A stretch of 64,000 nt of DNA from Eubacterium plexicaudatum ASF492 (GCF_000364225.2 NZ_AQFT02000001.1:434001-498000); one strand, 5' to 3'. Shown: positions 25,810 to 35,553, counted from the stretch's first letter. Program-made: numbers and translations. The notes: a model not told the origin generated them from the sequence alone.

Positions 25810-26265
25810 ATGGGAATTTTTAAGAAAAAAAGAAAACAGCCAACAAAGGAAGAACTGCAAAGCATCCTTGCCAGCTACAAACGCCAGACGGCAGAAATTA
25901 CGGACGAAACGGCAATAGACATGATGGACACTGAAAAGAAAAATGATTTTTTCCTGCTTTTGAAAGTAGCCGACTATGCACAGATGGGAAAATCGCGGGC
26001 GATACTGACCGATTTCAAGCTGGGGTATCTGAAAGGGAAAACAAAGCAGGAGCCGGATGTGCATAATCTGGAATTTCAGGATGTTATTTCAGAAGCAGCA
26101 TTAAAACTGGAAAAGGCATCAACCGTGCTGCGGACAACGATAGAAGCTAATTCCCTGAGCAAGACAGGCCTTACAAGGGATGAAATAGTTGCAATCGGCG
26201 GCTGTGCGTCCAATATCTGCGATATGATGTTTGTTGCGGATGATTATTTATACCTGAATCCGTGA
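25810..26265 (+). CDS. Hypothetical protein
   Basis: 151 residues, ribosome site AAAGAAAGGACATGATTTT. A Lys-rich start 'MGIFKKKRKQPTKEEL' is followed by a helical soluble protein. The sequence 'RDEIVAIGGCASNICDMMFVADDYLYLNP' ends it. I do not recognise a family. The IS1380-type element lies directly downstream. Confidence 0.6.
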   Translation: MGIFKKKRKQPTKEELQSILASYKRQTAEITDETAIDMMDTEKKNDFFLLLKVADYAQMGKSRAILTDFKLGYLKGKTKQEPDVHNLEFQDVISEAALKLEKASTVLRTTIEANSLSKTGLTRDEIVAIGGCASNICDMMFVADDYLYLNP

Positions 26266-26378
26266 ACCCAGCCTCGCATTTCCAAATCCAAAGCTAGTAC
26301 TTATGCTGTTTTGCTGAGCATTTGCGTATTTCAAGTATTTAACCCAATGGGTTATGGCAAATATTTCATTTTTTAATG

Positions 26379-26437
26379 CATTGCAGTACCATATCCTGTA
26401 TAATAAAGGTATCAATTTATACGGAAGTACTGCAATG
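26379..26437 (+). promoter_or_regulatory. Hairpin that buries the IS1380-type transposase start codon
   Basis: CATTGCAGTAC (26379-26389) pairs perfectly with GTACTGCAATG (26427-26437), whose last three bases are the start codon. Read-through RNA from outside would fold and block translation, while RNA started inside at a promoter near the loop would lack the left arm. This is a known way for insertion elements to stay quiet. Confidence 0.5.
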
Positions 26438-27805
26438 AAAACCATACATATAGAGTTCAGTGATGAACGATTAATTACACCCAGCGGACTTGTGTTTGTG
26501 GGACAGATTCTTGGCAAAAGCAACTTTGTCAAAAAGATTAATCGGGCACCTATATCGAATGAGTATCTGCAAAAGCAGATAAAAAATGGTGACATTCTCC
26601 TGACTTATATTGGTATGCTCTGTCAGGGCAAACCGCAGTACGAAGCCGTCCGCGAAATGATGGATGATCCCGACTATTACAAATATGCCCTTGGAATCGC
26701 ATATGCGATTCCATCCGCAGAAACCCTCCGCCAGCGTTTCGATATGATTGGCGATTCCCTGCGTGGAGATATCCTTCAGGCAAATATCGACATGCTGCGT
26801 GAGATGAAGATCGAACCTGCCGCACTTGAAAATGGCTATGTGCCGGTGGACATTGACGTCACTCCGTTTGATAATTCAAAGACCAAAAAGGAGGGCGTTT
26901 CCCGTACCTATAAAGGATTTGATGGTTATGCACCAATCATGGCTTATATAGGAACAGAAGGTTATTTTGTCAATACGCAGCTCCGCGTTGGGAAACAGCA
27001 CTGCCAGAAAGAAACACCGGATTTCCTGCGCGAGACAATTGAGCTGTGCCGCCAGCTGACCGATAAACCATTACTCATCCGGCTTGATTCCGGCAATGAT
27101 GCATCCGAGAACATTGGCATCTTTATGGAAGAGAGTTACAGGTACAACAATGTGTCTTTCATCATCAAGCGTAATCCACGGCAGGAAAGCAAGGAGGAAT
27201 GGCTTGCATCTGTGAAGGACTGCTGTACGAATATCCAAAAACCGAGGGATGGAAAGACCGTTTACATCGGGCAGACATTCCGCGATGTAACCTACACGCT
27301 TCCTAATAAAACAGAGAAGACGGCAGGCATACGCACCATCTATGAAATCACCGAACGTACTATTGATAAGCATGGACAGTATTTCATTGTTCCGGATATT
27401 GAGCTTGACACATATTGGACAAATCTGCCTTTGTCAGACCAGAACATTATAGATCTTTACCACGCACACGGCGAAAGTGAGCAGTACCACAGCGAGATAA
27501 AGACAGATATGGATGTGGAAAGACTTCCATCGGGAAAATTTGACAGCAACAAGCTTGTGCTTGAACTTACAATCATTGCTTATAATATCCTGAGAATTGT
27601 AGGCCAGGAATCGCTGAAAAAGCGTGATGACCCGGGACGGAAGAAAGTCCGCCGACGCAGGATACGCACAATCATCAGTAACCTGATGCAGTTTGCAGGC
27701 CATTTAACTGAGCATGCAGGACGTCTGGTACTGTCCATAGGCAGAAGCAACCGATGGCGGTTCACATTCAAGCGGATTTACGACAGTTTCGCTTCCGTGT
27801 CTTAA
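26435..27805 (+). CDS. IS1380-family transposase
   Basis: 456 residues from ATG 26435 ('MKTIHIEFSDERLI', the usual family start; a longer in-frame ATG at 26354 is less likely). DDE core: 'VPVDIDVTPFDNS' (first Asp), 'LLIRLDSGNDASENI' (second Asp) and 'HAHGESEQYHSEIKTDMDVERLPSGKF' (Glu region). Complete and uninterrupted. I could not define the terminal repeats or target duplication. It separates the XRE/hypothetical region from the 5'-truncated group II intron. Confidence 0.85.
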   Translation: MKTIHIEFSDERLITPSGLVFVGQILGKSNFVKKINRAPISNEYLQKQIKNGDILLTYIGMLCQGKPQYEAVREMMDDPDYYKYALGIAYAIPSAETLRQRFDMIGDSLRGDILQANIDMLREMKIEPAALENGYVPVDIDVTPFDNSKTKKEGVSRTYKGFDGYAPIMAYIGTEGYFVNTQLRVGKQHCQKETPDFLRETIELCRQLTDKPLLIRLDSGNDASENIGIFMEESYRYNNVSFIIKRNPRQESKEEWLASVKDCCTNIQKPRDGKTVYIGQTFRDVTYTLPNKTEKTAGIRTIYEITERTIDKHGQYFIVPDIELDTYWTNLPLSDQNIIDLYHAHGESEQYHSEIKTDMDVERLPSGKFDSNKLVLELTIIAYNILRIVGQESLKKRDDPGRKKVRRRRIRTIISNLMQFAGHLTEHAGRLVLSIGRSNRWRFTFKRIYDSFASVS

Positions 27806-27879
27806 TAGTCAATAACTGAATAAGCTGATACAGCACAGGCATATGCACTGTGGTCTGTTTGCCGACCTCTAATATATAT

Positions 27880-29950
27880 GATTTTCAAGGTACAATGCTA
27901 AAACGGAACTATCAACGATGACAAAACAACGTGCCTCATATATTCGCGGCGATGTTCACGGATTCAGGTTATATGCAAAAGCTGCAAAAGGCGAAGCATT
28001 TGACAGTCTGATGGGTTTGATATTCAGTAAAGACAACATCTTACTTGCCTATCGGAACATCAAGGGAAACGGCGGAAGCGTGACACCTGGCACAGATGGG
28101 CTGACCATCCGAGCTGTCGAAAAGTGTACCCCGGAAATGTTAGTCCAAAAGGTTCTCAACATTACCAAGAATTACAGCCCACGGGCTGTACGGAGAAAAG
28201 AGATTCCAAAGCAAAGTGACCCAAGCAAGACCCGTCCGCTGGGTATTCCATGTATCTGGGACAGGTTGATACAGCAATGTATTCTCCAGGTTCTGGAGCC
28301 AATCTGTGAGGCAAAATTCAGCGAGAATAGCTACGGGTTCCGGCCCAACCGAGACTGTGAACAAGCCATAGCCGCGTCCTACCGGCATATGCAGCAATCT
28401 CATTTGCACTATGTTGCCGAGTTTGACATCAAAGGATTTTTCGATAACGTAGACCACTCGAAACTGATTAAGCAGATGTGGGCGCTGGGAATACGTGACA
28501 AACGACTGATTTACATTGTCAAGCGCATATTAAAAGCCCCTATCCAGTTAGAGAACGGCACAACGGTGGCCCCGTTAAAGGTACGCCTCAGGGCGGTATT
28601 ATCTCGCCTCTGTTGGCAAATATCGTGCTGAACGAACTGGATTGGTGGGTAGAAAGCCAATGGGCAGACAACCCGATGGCTGTGGCGCGGGGCAGAAACA
28701 GACAGTTAGGCGGCAACACCGTATTCGACAAAAGCCATGGGTACCGCGCTATGCGTACAACCCGCTTGAAAGAAATGCACATTGTTCGATATGCTGATGA
28801 TTTTCGTATATTCTGTCAGAATAAGGACAGCGCAGAGCGGACGCTGATTGCGGTCACCAAATGGCTGAAAGAACGGCTGAGGCTGGACGTATCCCCGGAA
28901 AAGACACGGGTGGTAAATCTCAATAAGCATTACTCCGAGTTTCTTGGTATCAAAATGAGGCTCACGAAGAAAAAGAACAAGCTGGTGGTTCAATCGCGCG
29001 TTAGCGAAAAAGCCGTCAAGAGGATTAAAACCGAGGCCAAACAGAAAATCAAGAATATAGCCCGTCCGCCAAAGGGCATGACGGAGGCAAGAGCGATTTT
29101 GAATTATAATGCTTTCGTCATGGGTGAACACAATTACTACCAGATGGCAACAGGGGTCAGTCTTGATTTTCGTGACATAGGCTACGAGGTCACCCGGACT
29201 ATGAAGCGTCTGGGCGACAGGCTGAAAAAGGAGCCGAAAGATAATATTGGTGGTGCTGTCGTAGACCGCTATAGCTCCTCTAAATTGATGCGTTACATCA
29301 AAAATCTTCCTGTTGCTCCCATCAGCTATGTTCGTACTAAGGCCCCTATGTGCAAGAAAAGGTCTATTCAGAAATACACGCCGGAAGGCAGAGCGGAAAT
29401 CCATGAAAACCTTGGTTTTGATACCAAGATGCTCAGGGCACTTTTGCGGCAGGAAGTCCACGAGCAAAGTGCCGCGTATGCGGATAACCGTCTATCGCTC
29501 TTTTGTGCGCAATATGGAAAGTGTGCGGTTACTGGTCAAGTGTTTGAATCTTTGGGAGATATTCATTGCCACCATAAGTTACCGAAGAACAGGGGTGGCA
29601 GGGATAACTACCAAAATCTGATTATTGTCCGGGAAAGCGTACATATTTTAATCCACGCTACATCTGAATCGACCATAGCAAAACATCTATCTGAATTGAG
29701 CCTCAACAAACGCCAACTTGCAAAACTCAATAAACTCCGCAAAGAAGCGGGAAATCCGCCTGTTTCTGCCTAATCGGTTTCGGCAGAAACAGGTGCAGAC
29801 CACTTTAAAAAAATGTTCATGGTAATAACTTGTGATAACGTGTGCGAATTGTTGTTGATGGAGCGCCGTGTGACGGGAAAGCCGTCATGCACGGTGCGGG
29901 GTGGGGGAAAAGCCGGAAACATTAGAAACTGTAGGCTTACCTATCACCAT
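27880..29950 (+). mobile_element. Group II intron 1, 5' end missing
   Basis: The intron-encoded protein and the 3' ribozyme are present. Domain V is GAGCGCCGTGTGACGG-GAAA-CCGTCATGCACGGTGC-like at about 29861-29900, with the AGC triad and GAAA loop. Domain VI ends in CCTATCACCAT at 29950. The following virD4 codons run on in frame. The roughly 600 nt of domains I-III normally found before the protein gene are absent: only about 110 nt separate it from the IS1380-type gene. The intron was therefore truncated by insertion or deletion and cannot splice. The left limit is approximate. Confidence 0.8.
27918..29773 (+). pseudogene. ltrA: Group II intron reverse transcriptase/maturase 1, frameshifted
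   Basis: One frame gives RT blocks 0-4 (27918-about 28577), another the rest (to 29773). Restoring one A at 28577-28579 gives 'APLKGTPQGGIISPLLANIVLNELD' and about 618 residues. The active site is 'IVRYADDFRIF'. The X/maturase domain follows, and the C-terminal HNH endonuclease reads 'GKCAVTGQVF...DIHCHHKLPKNRGGRDNYQNLI'. This protein would splice and home its own intron, but the ribozyme's 5' part is gone. Confidence 0.9.
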
Positions 29951-30176
29951 AAGCCGAGAAGCTGTATTATACGGCGCTTATCGCCTACATCTGGTATGAG
30001 GCCCCGGAGGAAGAACAGAATTTCGCAATGCTGATTGATATGATTGACGCAAGCGAGGCAAGGGAAGATGACGAGAATTTCAAGAACGCCGTTGACCTTC
30101 TGTTTGACGAACCGGAGGAAAAAGACCCGGATCATTTCGCTGTCCGCCAGTATAAGAAGTATAAACTTGCGGCGGG
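29951..30176 (+). pseudogene. virD4: virD4 coupling protein, middle fragment (piece 2 of 4)
   Basis: Starting with the first base after intron 1, the frame reads 'AEKLYYTALIAYIWYEAPEEEQNF...DPDHFAVRQYKKYKLAAG', a well-conserved central part of Tn1549-type VirD4. The identity stops at GCG GCG GG(T), where the 13.7-kb serine-recombinase element begins. The next codons, GGC AAG ACA GCT, are found again at 43897, directly at the other end of that element. Confidence 0.9.
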
Positions 30177-30180
30177 TGAT

Positions 30181-30249
30181 ATATGCTCTAAATGACTTCT
30201 TAATCACGAGATTTTCTCATGGTTAGTGAAGGACACATTTAGAGCATAT
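30181..30249. repeat. 14-bp inverted repeat at the left end of the IME
   Basis: ATATGCTCTAAATG (30181-30194) and CATTTAGAGCATAT (30236-30249), perfect arms 41 nt apart, lying 4 bp inside the GG core and 22 bp before the recombinase start. Probably the recombinase binding site and/or an operator for its own gene. Confidence 0.7.
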
Positions 30250-30271
30250 TTCATGTAAGGAGGCAGACGCT

Positions 30272-32152
30272 ATGACAAAACCCCAAATCACTCCATTATA
30301 CGAGAGGTTGAGCCGTGACGATGAATTGAATGGGGAATCCAACTCCATCAGCAACCAGAAATCCATGCTGGAAGATTACGCCCGCCGCAACGGTTTTCCC
30401 AACCCGACCCATTTCACGGACGATGGAATCTCCGGAACCCGGTTCGACCGCCCCGGATTCACCGCCATGATGGAGGAAGTGGAGGCCGGAAACGTGGAGG
30501 CAATCATCATCAAAGACATGAGCCGCCTGGGGCGTGACTATCTCAAAGTCGGCCAGGTCATGGAAATCCTGCGGCAGAGAGGCGTCCGGCTGATCGCCAT
30601 CAATGACGGAGTGGACAGCGCCAACGGAGAGAATGATTTTACCCCGTTCTTGAATATCATGTATGAATTTTACGCCAGAGATACCAGCCGCAAGATTAAA
30701 TCCGTGTTCAAGGCAAAAGGCATGAGCGGCAAGCACCTGACCGGCACGGTTATTTACGGTTACTTGTGGGACGAAAAGCGGGAACACTGGATTGTGGACG
30801 AAGAAGCCGCTGACGTGGTGCGCCGGATATTCGCTATGACTTTGGAAGGATACGGCCCCTACCAGATTGCGAACCGGCTGTCACGGGAAAAGATTGAGAT
30901 ACCTTCCCTGCACCTCTCCCATTACGGGGAGGGCGTGAATCAGTCCAAGACGTTTAAAGACCCTTATGGCTGGGGCTCTTCTACTATTGTCAATATCATG
31001 AAAAAACGTGAGTATTTAGGCCATACCATCAACTTCAAGACCCGCAAGCACTTCAAGGACAAGAAAAGCCACTACGTTGACGAAAATGAATGGGTAATCT
31101 TCGAGGACACCCACACCGCCATTATCGCCCCGGAAACCTTTGAGAATGTGCAGAGAATCCGTTCCAATGTGAAGCGTTACCCGGACGGCTGGGGAGAAGC
31201 CGCCCCGCTCACCGGCCTGCTCTACTGTGCCGACTGCGGCGGCAAGATGTACGTCCACCGCACCAACAACGGCAAGCGTATCTCACAGTATACCTGTTCC
31301 CAATATAGCAAGGTTCCGGTTGGCGTTCTCTGCTCCACACAGCACCGAATCAACGAAAGCGCCGTCCTGACACTGATTTCCGATATGCTCCGGGCGATTG
31401 CGGAGTATTCCAGAAATGACCGGGCAGAGTTTATCAAAGCGGTTCAGGAAACCCAGGCCGAGCAGCAGGCCAGTGACATCACCAGAAAGCGGAAACGGTT
31501 GGCGGCGGCACAGAAACGGGCCGGGGAACTGGAAAAACTGATATGCAAGATTTATGAGGACAATGTGCTGGGCAAGCTGCCAGACGCAAGATATGCCGCC
31601 CTGGACGCACAGTACGCAAAGGAGCAGGAATCCCTTTCCGGCGAGATTGCCGAACTGGAAAAGACAATCGCCGGATATGAGCAGAGCCGGAAATCAGCGG
31701 AGAAATTTATCGCCCTTGTTGACAAGTATGAGAATTTTGACAACCTGACTACCACCATGCTGAATGAGTTTGTGGAGAAAATCCTTGTCCATGAGCGTGA
31801 CCGGAAAGGCAGTATTGAAACCACGCAGGAGGTTGAGATTTACTTCAATTTTGTCGGGAGGTACATACCGCCCCATTTCGGGGAAGTGAACCTTACGCCG
31901 GAGGAACTGGAAGCCCTGCGGAAGAAAGAGGAACGCAAGGACAAGCTGCACCAGGCGTATCTCCGGCGAAAGGCCAACGGGACGCAGAAACGGTACGAGG
32001 ATAAAATCAAAGCAAAGAAAAAGGCTGAAATCGAGGCGAAAAAAGCCGCTATCCATGCCGAGGATATGGAAAAAGGCGTGTTTATCCCGGCCAGCAGCCT
32101 GCCAAAGAAAGAACCCCAAAAAGCACCAATGCCAGCCAGAGCCGCTATGTAG
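30272..32152 (+). CDS. Large serine recombinase 2 of the IME
   Basis: 626 residues, ribosome site AAGGAGGCAGACGCT. Catalytic Ser14 in 'PLYERLSRDDE', 'DDGISGTRFDRPGF', 'DMSRLGRDYLKVG'. Then the recombinase domain, zinc ribbon ('LLYCADCGGKMYVHR'...'YTCSQYSK...CSTQHRI'), a coiled coil (about 390-480) and a basic tail. It resembles recombinase 1 in layout but differs clearly in sequence. It sits at the left border of an element whose GG core ends can be read, so it is the enzyme that put the element into virD4. Confidence 0.94.
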   Translation: MTKPQITPLYERLSRDDELNGESNSISNQKSMLEDYARRNGFPNPTHFTDDGISGTRFDRPGFTAMMEEVEAGNVEAIIIKDMSRLGRDYLKVGQVMEILRQRGVRLIAINDGVDSANGENDFTPFLNIMYEFYARDTSRKIKSVFKAKGMSGKHLTGTVIYGYLWDEKREHWIVDEEAADVVRRIFAMTLEGYGPYQIANRLSREKIEIPSLHLSHYGEGVNQSKTFKDPYGWGSSTIVNIMKKREYLGHTINFKTRKHFKDKKSHYVDENEWVIFEDTHTAIIAPETFENVQRIRSNVKRYPDGWGEAAPLTGLLYCADCGGKMYVHRTNNGKRISQYTCSQYSKVPVGVLCSTQHRINESAVLTLISDMLRAIAEYSRNDRAEFIKAVQETQAEQQASDITRKRKRLAAAQKRAGELEKLICKIYEDNVLGKLPDARYAALDAQYAKEQESLSGEIAELEKTIAGYEQSRKSAEKFIALVDKYENFDNLTTTMLNEFVEKILVHERDRKGSIETTQEVEIYFNFVGRYIPPHFGEVNLTPEELEALRKKEERKDKLHQAYLRRKANGTQKRYEDKIKAKKKAEIEAKKAAIHAEDMEKGVFIPASSLPKKEPQKAPMPARAAM

Positions 32153-32191
32153 GCGGCGGGCATACCACAGAAAAGACAAGGAGGCATACAC

Positions 32192-32393
32192 ATGAATGGA
32201 CTGACTTATACAAAAGTTGGAGATTGACGAGGCGGCCAATAAGCGAATGGATATTCTTATGCCGCAGCTGATGAAGGCCGCCGGTGTGACCGAGGAACTG
32301 AAAGCAGCCGAACAGATGAAATGGGTAGGGCTGGCTAATAACTGTAAGGCGCAGGCAGAGGAAATCATTCTGTATGAACTGATTTACAATTAA
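32192..32393 (+). pseudogene. TnpV-like protein remnant (internal deletion)
   Basis: 'MNGLTYTKVGD' is the start and 'EIDEAANKRMDILMPQLMKAAGVTEELKAAEQMKWVGLANNCKAQAEEIILYELIYN' the end of a TnpV-type transposon protein. The middle (about 40 residues in relatives) is missing and the two parts are in different frames. Ribosome site AAGGAGGCATACAC. The deletion joint lies at 32210-32225. The function of TnpV is unclear. Confidence 0.6.
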
Positions 32394-32403
32394 ACAGGGA
32401 ACA

Positions 32404-32446
32404 ACAAAGAGAGGCAGAAGAAAGGTATCCTTCCGCCTCTCTTTGT
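32404..32446. terminator. Bidirectional hairpin terminator
   Basis: ACAAAGAGAGGC (32404-32415) pairs with GCCTCTCTTTGT (32435-32446), a 12-bp perfect stem between two convergent genes (TnpV remnant and PadR). Confidence 0.65.
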
Positions 32447-32461
32447 CTGGCGCTGATAAAA

Positions 32462-33016
32462 TCATGTTTCTGTATTATCCAGGCCGGAATTACCGTCATT
32501 TTTTTTCAGAGAAGAAATCCATGTTTCGATTGCCCTGGCAAGAATAAGCTGTTGCTGCAGAACTGCCATTCCGTTTTCAGGAACGTCCGGTATATTTTCC
32601 TTTGCAAGAAAGTTTTCTTCCAGATAGGATTTTAATTGCTTGATGTTGTTCTCAATATTTGCCAGACATACATTCTGTTTTTCTTGTGAGAGGCTGTTCA
32701 GGTTTACAATCACAGCATTAAAATCCAGATAAATGTTGATGGACTTTGCGGCAATTTCCAGCATAAGTTTTTCAAATTCCTGCTCTCCCTGCCGGGTTAG
32801 AGAATAGACGGCTTTTTCCGGCATTTTTCCCTCTTTTTCAATACGGCTTTTAATGAATCCTTTTTCTTCCAGTTGAAGGACTTTTTTATAAATTGAGGGA
32901 GTGCTGATTTTTACCCATTTGGATATGTTACGGTACTCAACCAGTTTTTGAATATCGTAGGCGCTTAAAGATTCCCTTTTTAAAATTCCCAGTACAATTA
33001 GGTCGATTGTGGCCAT
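32462..33016 (-). CDS. PadR-family repressor
   Basis: 184 residues. The winged helix 'IDLIVLGILKRESLSAYDIQKLVEYRNISKWVKISTPSIYKKVLQLEEKGFIKSRIEKEGKMPEKAVYSLTRQGEQEFEKLM' (4-87) is typical PadR, and the C-terminal helices (Vir_act_alpha_C-like) complete the dimerisation part. It is divergent from the MATE gene. Two AT-rich palindromic sequences in the shared gap overlap the pump promoter, so it probably represses the pump until a ligand binds. Confidence 0.88.
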   Translation of the reverse strand: MATIDLIVLGILKRESLSAYDIQKLVEYRNISKWVKISTPSIYKKVLQLEEKGFIKSRIEKEGKMPEKAVYSLTRQGEQEFEKLMLEIAAKSINIYLDFNAVIVNLNSLSQEKQNVCLANIENNIKQLKSYLEENFLAKENIPDVPENGMAVLQQQLILARAIETWISSLKKNDGNSGLDNTET

Positions 33017-33035
33017 ATTCGCTCTCCTTTAACAC

Positions 33036-33098
33036 TTGACAGATACTATAAATTATAGTAATATATTCCCTGTTGCGCAACTGTTATAATTTATAGTA
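33036..33098 (+). promoter_or_regulatory. MATE promoter with PadR-type operators
   Basis: TTGACA (33036-33041), 17 bp, TAATAT (33059-33064). Within the spacer lies the palindrome ACTATAAATTATAGT (33045-33059). A second, partly matching inverted copy (TTATAATTTATAGTA) is at 33084-33098. A bound repressor would cover the -10/-35 region. Confidence 0.65.
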
Positions 33099-33139
33099 GT
33101 ATAAATAATAGCATTAGTCAAGCGAAAGGAGAAAACGAC

Positions 33140-34524
33140 ATGAACGAGCAAAGCAAGAAAATGGAACTTCTGGGGCTGTGCCAATACCAAAGGCTCTTTT
33201 GGCACTGGGACTGCCAACCATGATAGGTATGCTGATTAACGCACTTTATAATCTGGCAGATACCTACTTTGTCGGTGGATTAGGTACGGATCAGATGGGG
33301 GCGGTTACAGTAGCTTTTCCTTTGGGGCAGATTGTTGTCGGCCTGGGGCTGCTTTTCGGGAACGGGGCGGCGGCATATCTTTCCAGGCTGTTGGGGCGAG
33401 GGGATAAAGATACCGCTGATAAGGTAGCCAGTACAGCTTTATACAGCAGTGTATTGATTGGAGCGATTGTTATTATAGGCTCCGTCATATTTCTGAAACC
33501 AATATTAAATCAGATAGGCGCATTGGAAAGCGTTATGCCTTATGCGATTACCTATACCAGCATTTACATCACGTTTTCCATTTTTAATGTTTTCAATGTC
33601 ACAATGAATAATATCGTGTCCAGTGAGGGAGCTGCAAAGACAGCCATGTGTGCGTTAATGGCAGGCGCTGTCCTGAATGTGATATTAGACCCCATTTTTA
33701 TCTACGTCCTGAATCTTGGAGTTGCCGGCGCAGCCATTGCCACGGCTATTTCTCAGGTGATTTCCACGGTGGTTTACCTGTGCTATATCTTCCGGAAAAA
33801 GAGCATATTCCATTTTCGCATGAAAGACTGCTGTTTTTCAAAGGAAATAATGTCTGAAATTTTGAAAATAGGGATTCCCACATTACTCTTTCAAGTTCTG
33901 ACCAGTATGTCTATCAGTATGATAAACAATGGGGCAAAAGAATATGGCGGCTCTGCCCTTGCCGCCATGGGGCCGCTTACAAAAATTATGTCTATGGGAA
34001 CTTTGATTGTTTTCGGTTTCTTGAAAGGATTCCAGCCAATCGCCGGATTCAGCTACGGAGCAAAAAAGTTTGACCGCTTGTATGAAGCGATTAAAACCTC
34101 TGTTCTGTGGTCAACCATATTCTGTGTGGCTTTTGGTTTGATAGCCGCTGTATTCCCGTCACAGATTATGGCATTGTTTACAAAAGGAGATACTGAAATG
34201 ATTCGGATTGGTGCGGCGGCGTTACGGGCAAATGGTCTGTCATTTATCCTTTTTGGATTTTATACCGTGTACTCTTTCCTGTTTCTTGTAATGGGAAAGG
34301 CAAAAGAGGGGTGCTTTCTTGGCGCTTGCCGACAGGGAATCTGCTTTGTGCCGGTTATCTGGTTCCTGCCAGGGATTTTAGGATTAAACGGTGTCATTTA
34401 CGCCCAGCCGGTTGCTGATGTCCTGGCTGCCATTATCACCGTATTTATGGCTTTGAATCTTCACAAAAAACTGTCCATTGAAGAATCCCATATGGCTTTG
34501 CAGTCAGGAACACCGGAAAAATAG
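33140..34524 (+). pseudogene. MATE-family multidrug efflux protein, frameshifted at N-terminus
   Basis: The natural start is ATG 33140 (AAAGGAG upstream, 'MNEQSKKMELLG'). One missing G in the run 33172-33175 shifts the frame, and the remaining 449 codons are open from GTG 33178 to 34524. Twelve TM helices in two related halves, with 'LGLPTMIGMLINALYNLADTYFVGGLG' and 'AVTVAFPLGQIVVGLGLLFGNGAAAYLSRLLGRG' as in NorM/DinF-type Na+ or H+ drug antiporters. It is cargo of the IME and controlled by the divergent PadR gene. If the frameshift is a base-calling error, the pump is intact. Confidence 0.88.
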
Positions 34525-34612
34525 GAACTGTCATGAATGGGTAAGGTATGCTGATTTCTAAAACCAGACGCAAGCCGCAGAGTAGGAATTGGTATCAAGA
34601 AAGTGTGATGTA

Positions 34613-34789
34613 ATGAAAAATAAATCCTTATGGATTCACTGTCCGGCTTGTGGCGGTAAGACAAGGACGAAGGTGTATGGGGATACAGTACTTTTGAATT
34701 TTCCGCTTTTCTGCCCGAAATGCAGGAAGGAAATCAAAATTAATGTAGTACAGCTAAAAATGACGTTAAGCAAAGAGCCAGACGCATAA
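34613..34789 (+). CDS. Cysteine-rich KTR-type zinc ribbon protein
   Basis: 58 residues, 'MKNKSLWIHCPACGGKTRTKVYGDTVLLNFPLFCPKCRKEIKINVVQL'. Two CPxC pairs (CPAC, CPKC) form a zinc ribbon, and the 'GGKTRTKVYGDT' and 'FCPKCRKE' segments are typical of the short 'cysteine-rich KTR' proteins found beside resistance cargo in Firmicutes. The molecular role is unknown. Confidence 0.7.
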   Translation: MKNKSLWIHCPACGGKTRTKVYGDTVLLNFPLFCPKCRKEIKINVVQLKMTLSKEPDA

Positions 34790-34838
34790 TGCGGAGAGCC
34801 TGCTTCCTTTGGTACGGGAATGCAGGCTCTCTCTCATG

Positions 34839-35198
34839 TTATGTATCAGATTCAATTTCAATGGCTCCTTTTGCCCTTAGTACAGATAAAACGGATTCAA
34901 TGATTGGGATAAGGGCGGCAGACTCTTGTTCGCTGCATTCCTCAATCATAAATCGAAGCTGGCGGATTGCAGGGCTTTCCCTTTTCATTTCAGGATTGAA
35001 AATCTCTCTGGAATCCAGTTTGAGCGCACGAACCAAAGGATATAGGACTTCCATTTTAGGATTTCCCTTGTAGTTCTCTATGTTCATTACGGTACGTGCG
35101 TCAATGCCGCTTTTTTCAGCTACCTGGCTTTGCGTCAGTCCCAGCTCTCCCCGTGCCCTTTTAATGGCATCCCCCAATGGATAAGAAAATTCTTGCAT
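34839..35198 (-). CDS. XRE-family regulator
   Basis: 119 residues. HTH 'YPLGDAIKRARGELGLTQSQVAEKSGIDARTVMNIENYKGNPKMEVLYPLVRALKLDSREIF' (6-66), then an acidic helical tail. Ribosome site ATGAGGTGAACC read on the minus strand. It is the common regulator next to sigma-like genes in mobilizable transposons. The target is probably the adjacent rightward operon. Confidence 0.8.
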   Translation of the reverse strand: MQEFSYPLGDAIKRARGELGLTQSQVAEKSGIDARTVMNIENYKGNPKMEVLYPLVRALKLDSREIFNPEMKRESPAIRQLRFMIEECSEQESAALIPIIESVLSVLRAKGAIEIESDT

Positions 35199-35553
35199 GG
35201 CGGTTCACCTCATAAGTATTTTACAATACACTTTACCTCATTTGAACTCAACACGGTTCCGCAGTTATATGAACTAAGATACATATCTTCCGAAGGAGAT
35301 GTGATTTGAAAGACAGGACAATTTTAAAAATTGATATACCCGGTATGAATTTCAGTGTTTAGCTGAAAACCACCACGGGATTGTAAGTGAATTACAGTTC
35401 ACCATAAGGATTTATCTTAAAGGCATACTTGCAGATTACTTTATCTGCTTGAGTGCCTTTTTCTATTTCCGATTGAAACAGTCAGCGAGCTGCCGTTCCC
35501 CGCCCTACTCCGTTCAGAAATCTTTGCAAAAAATCTGAACGGAGGAAAGGAAG
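35199..35553. other. Gene-poor spacer with a possible gene remnant and terminator
   Basis: 355 bp. GAAGGAGATGTGATTTG opens an 18-codon frame ('LKDRTILKIDIPGMNFSV') that stops at once, perhaps the start of a lost cargo gene. A terminator-like stem follows at 35419-35465. I see no other coding frame. Confidence 0.4.
35419..35465 (+). terminator. Rho-independent terminator
   Basis: AAAGGCA (35419-35425) and GCAGAT (35431-35436) pair with ATCTGC (35443-35448) and TGCCTTT (35454-35460), followed by more T. It isolates the sigma-like operon from upstream transcription. Confidence 0.6.

Noticed and set aside
27918-29773. Retron or diversity-generating reverse transcriptase
   Set aside because: The X domain, HNH endonuclease and adjacent domain V/VI identify group II intron proteins. 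No template/variable repeat or msr/msd structure was seen.
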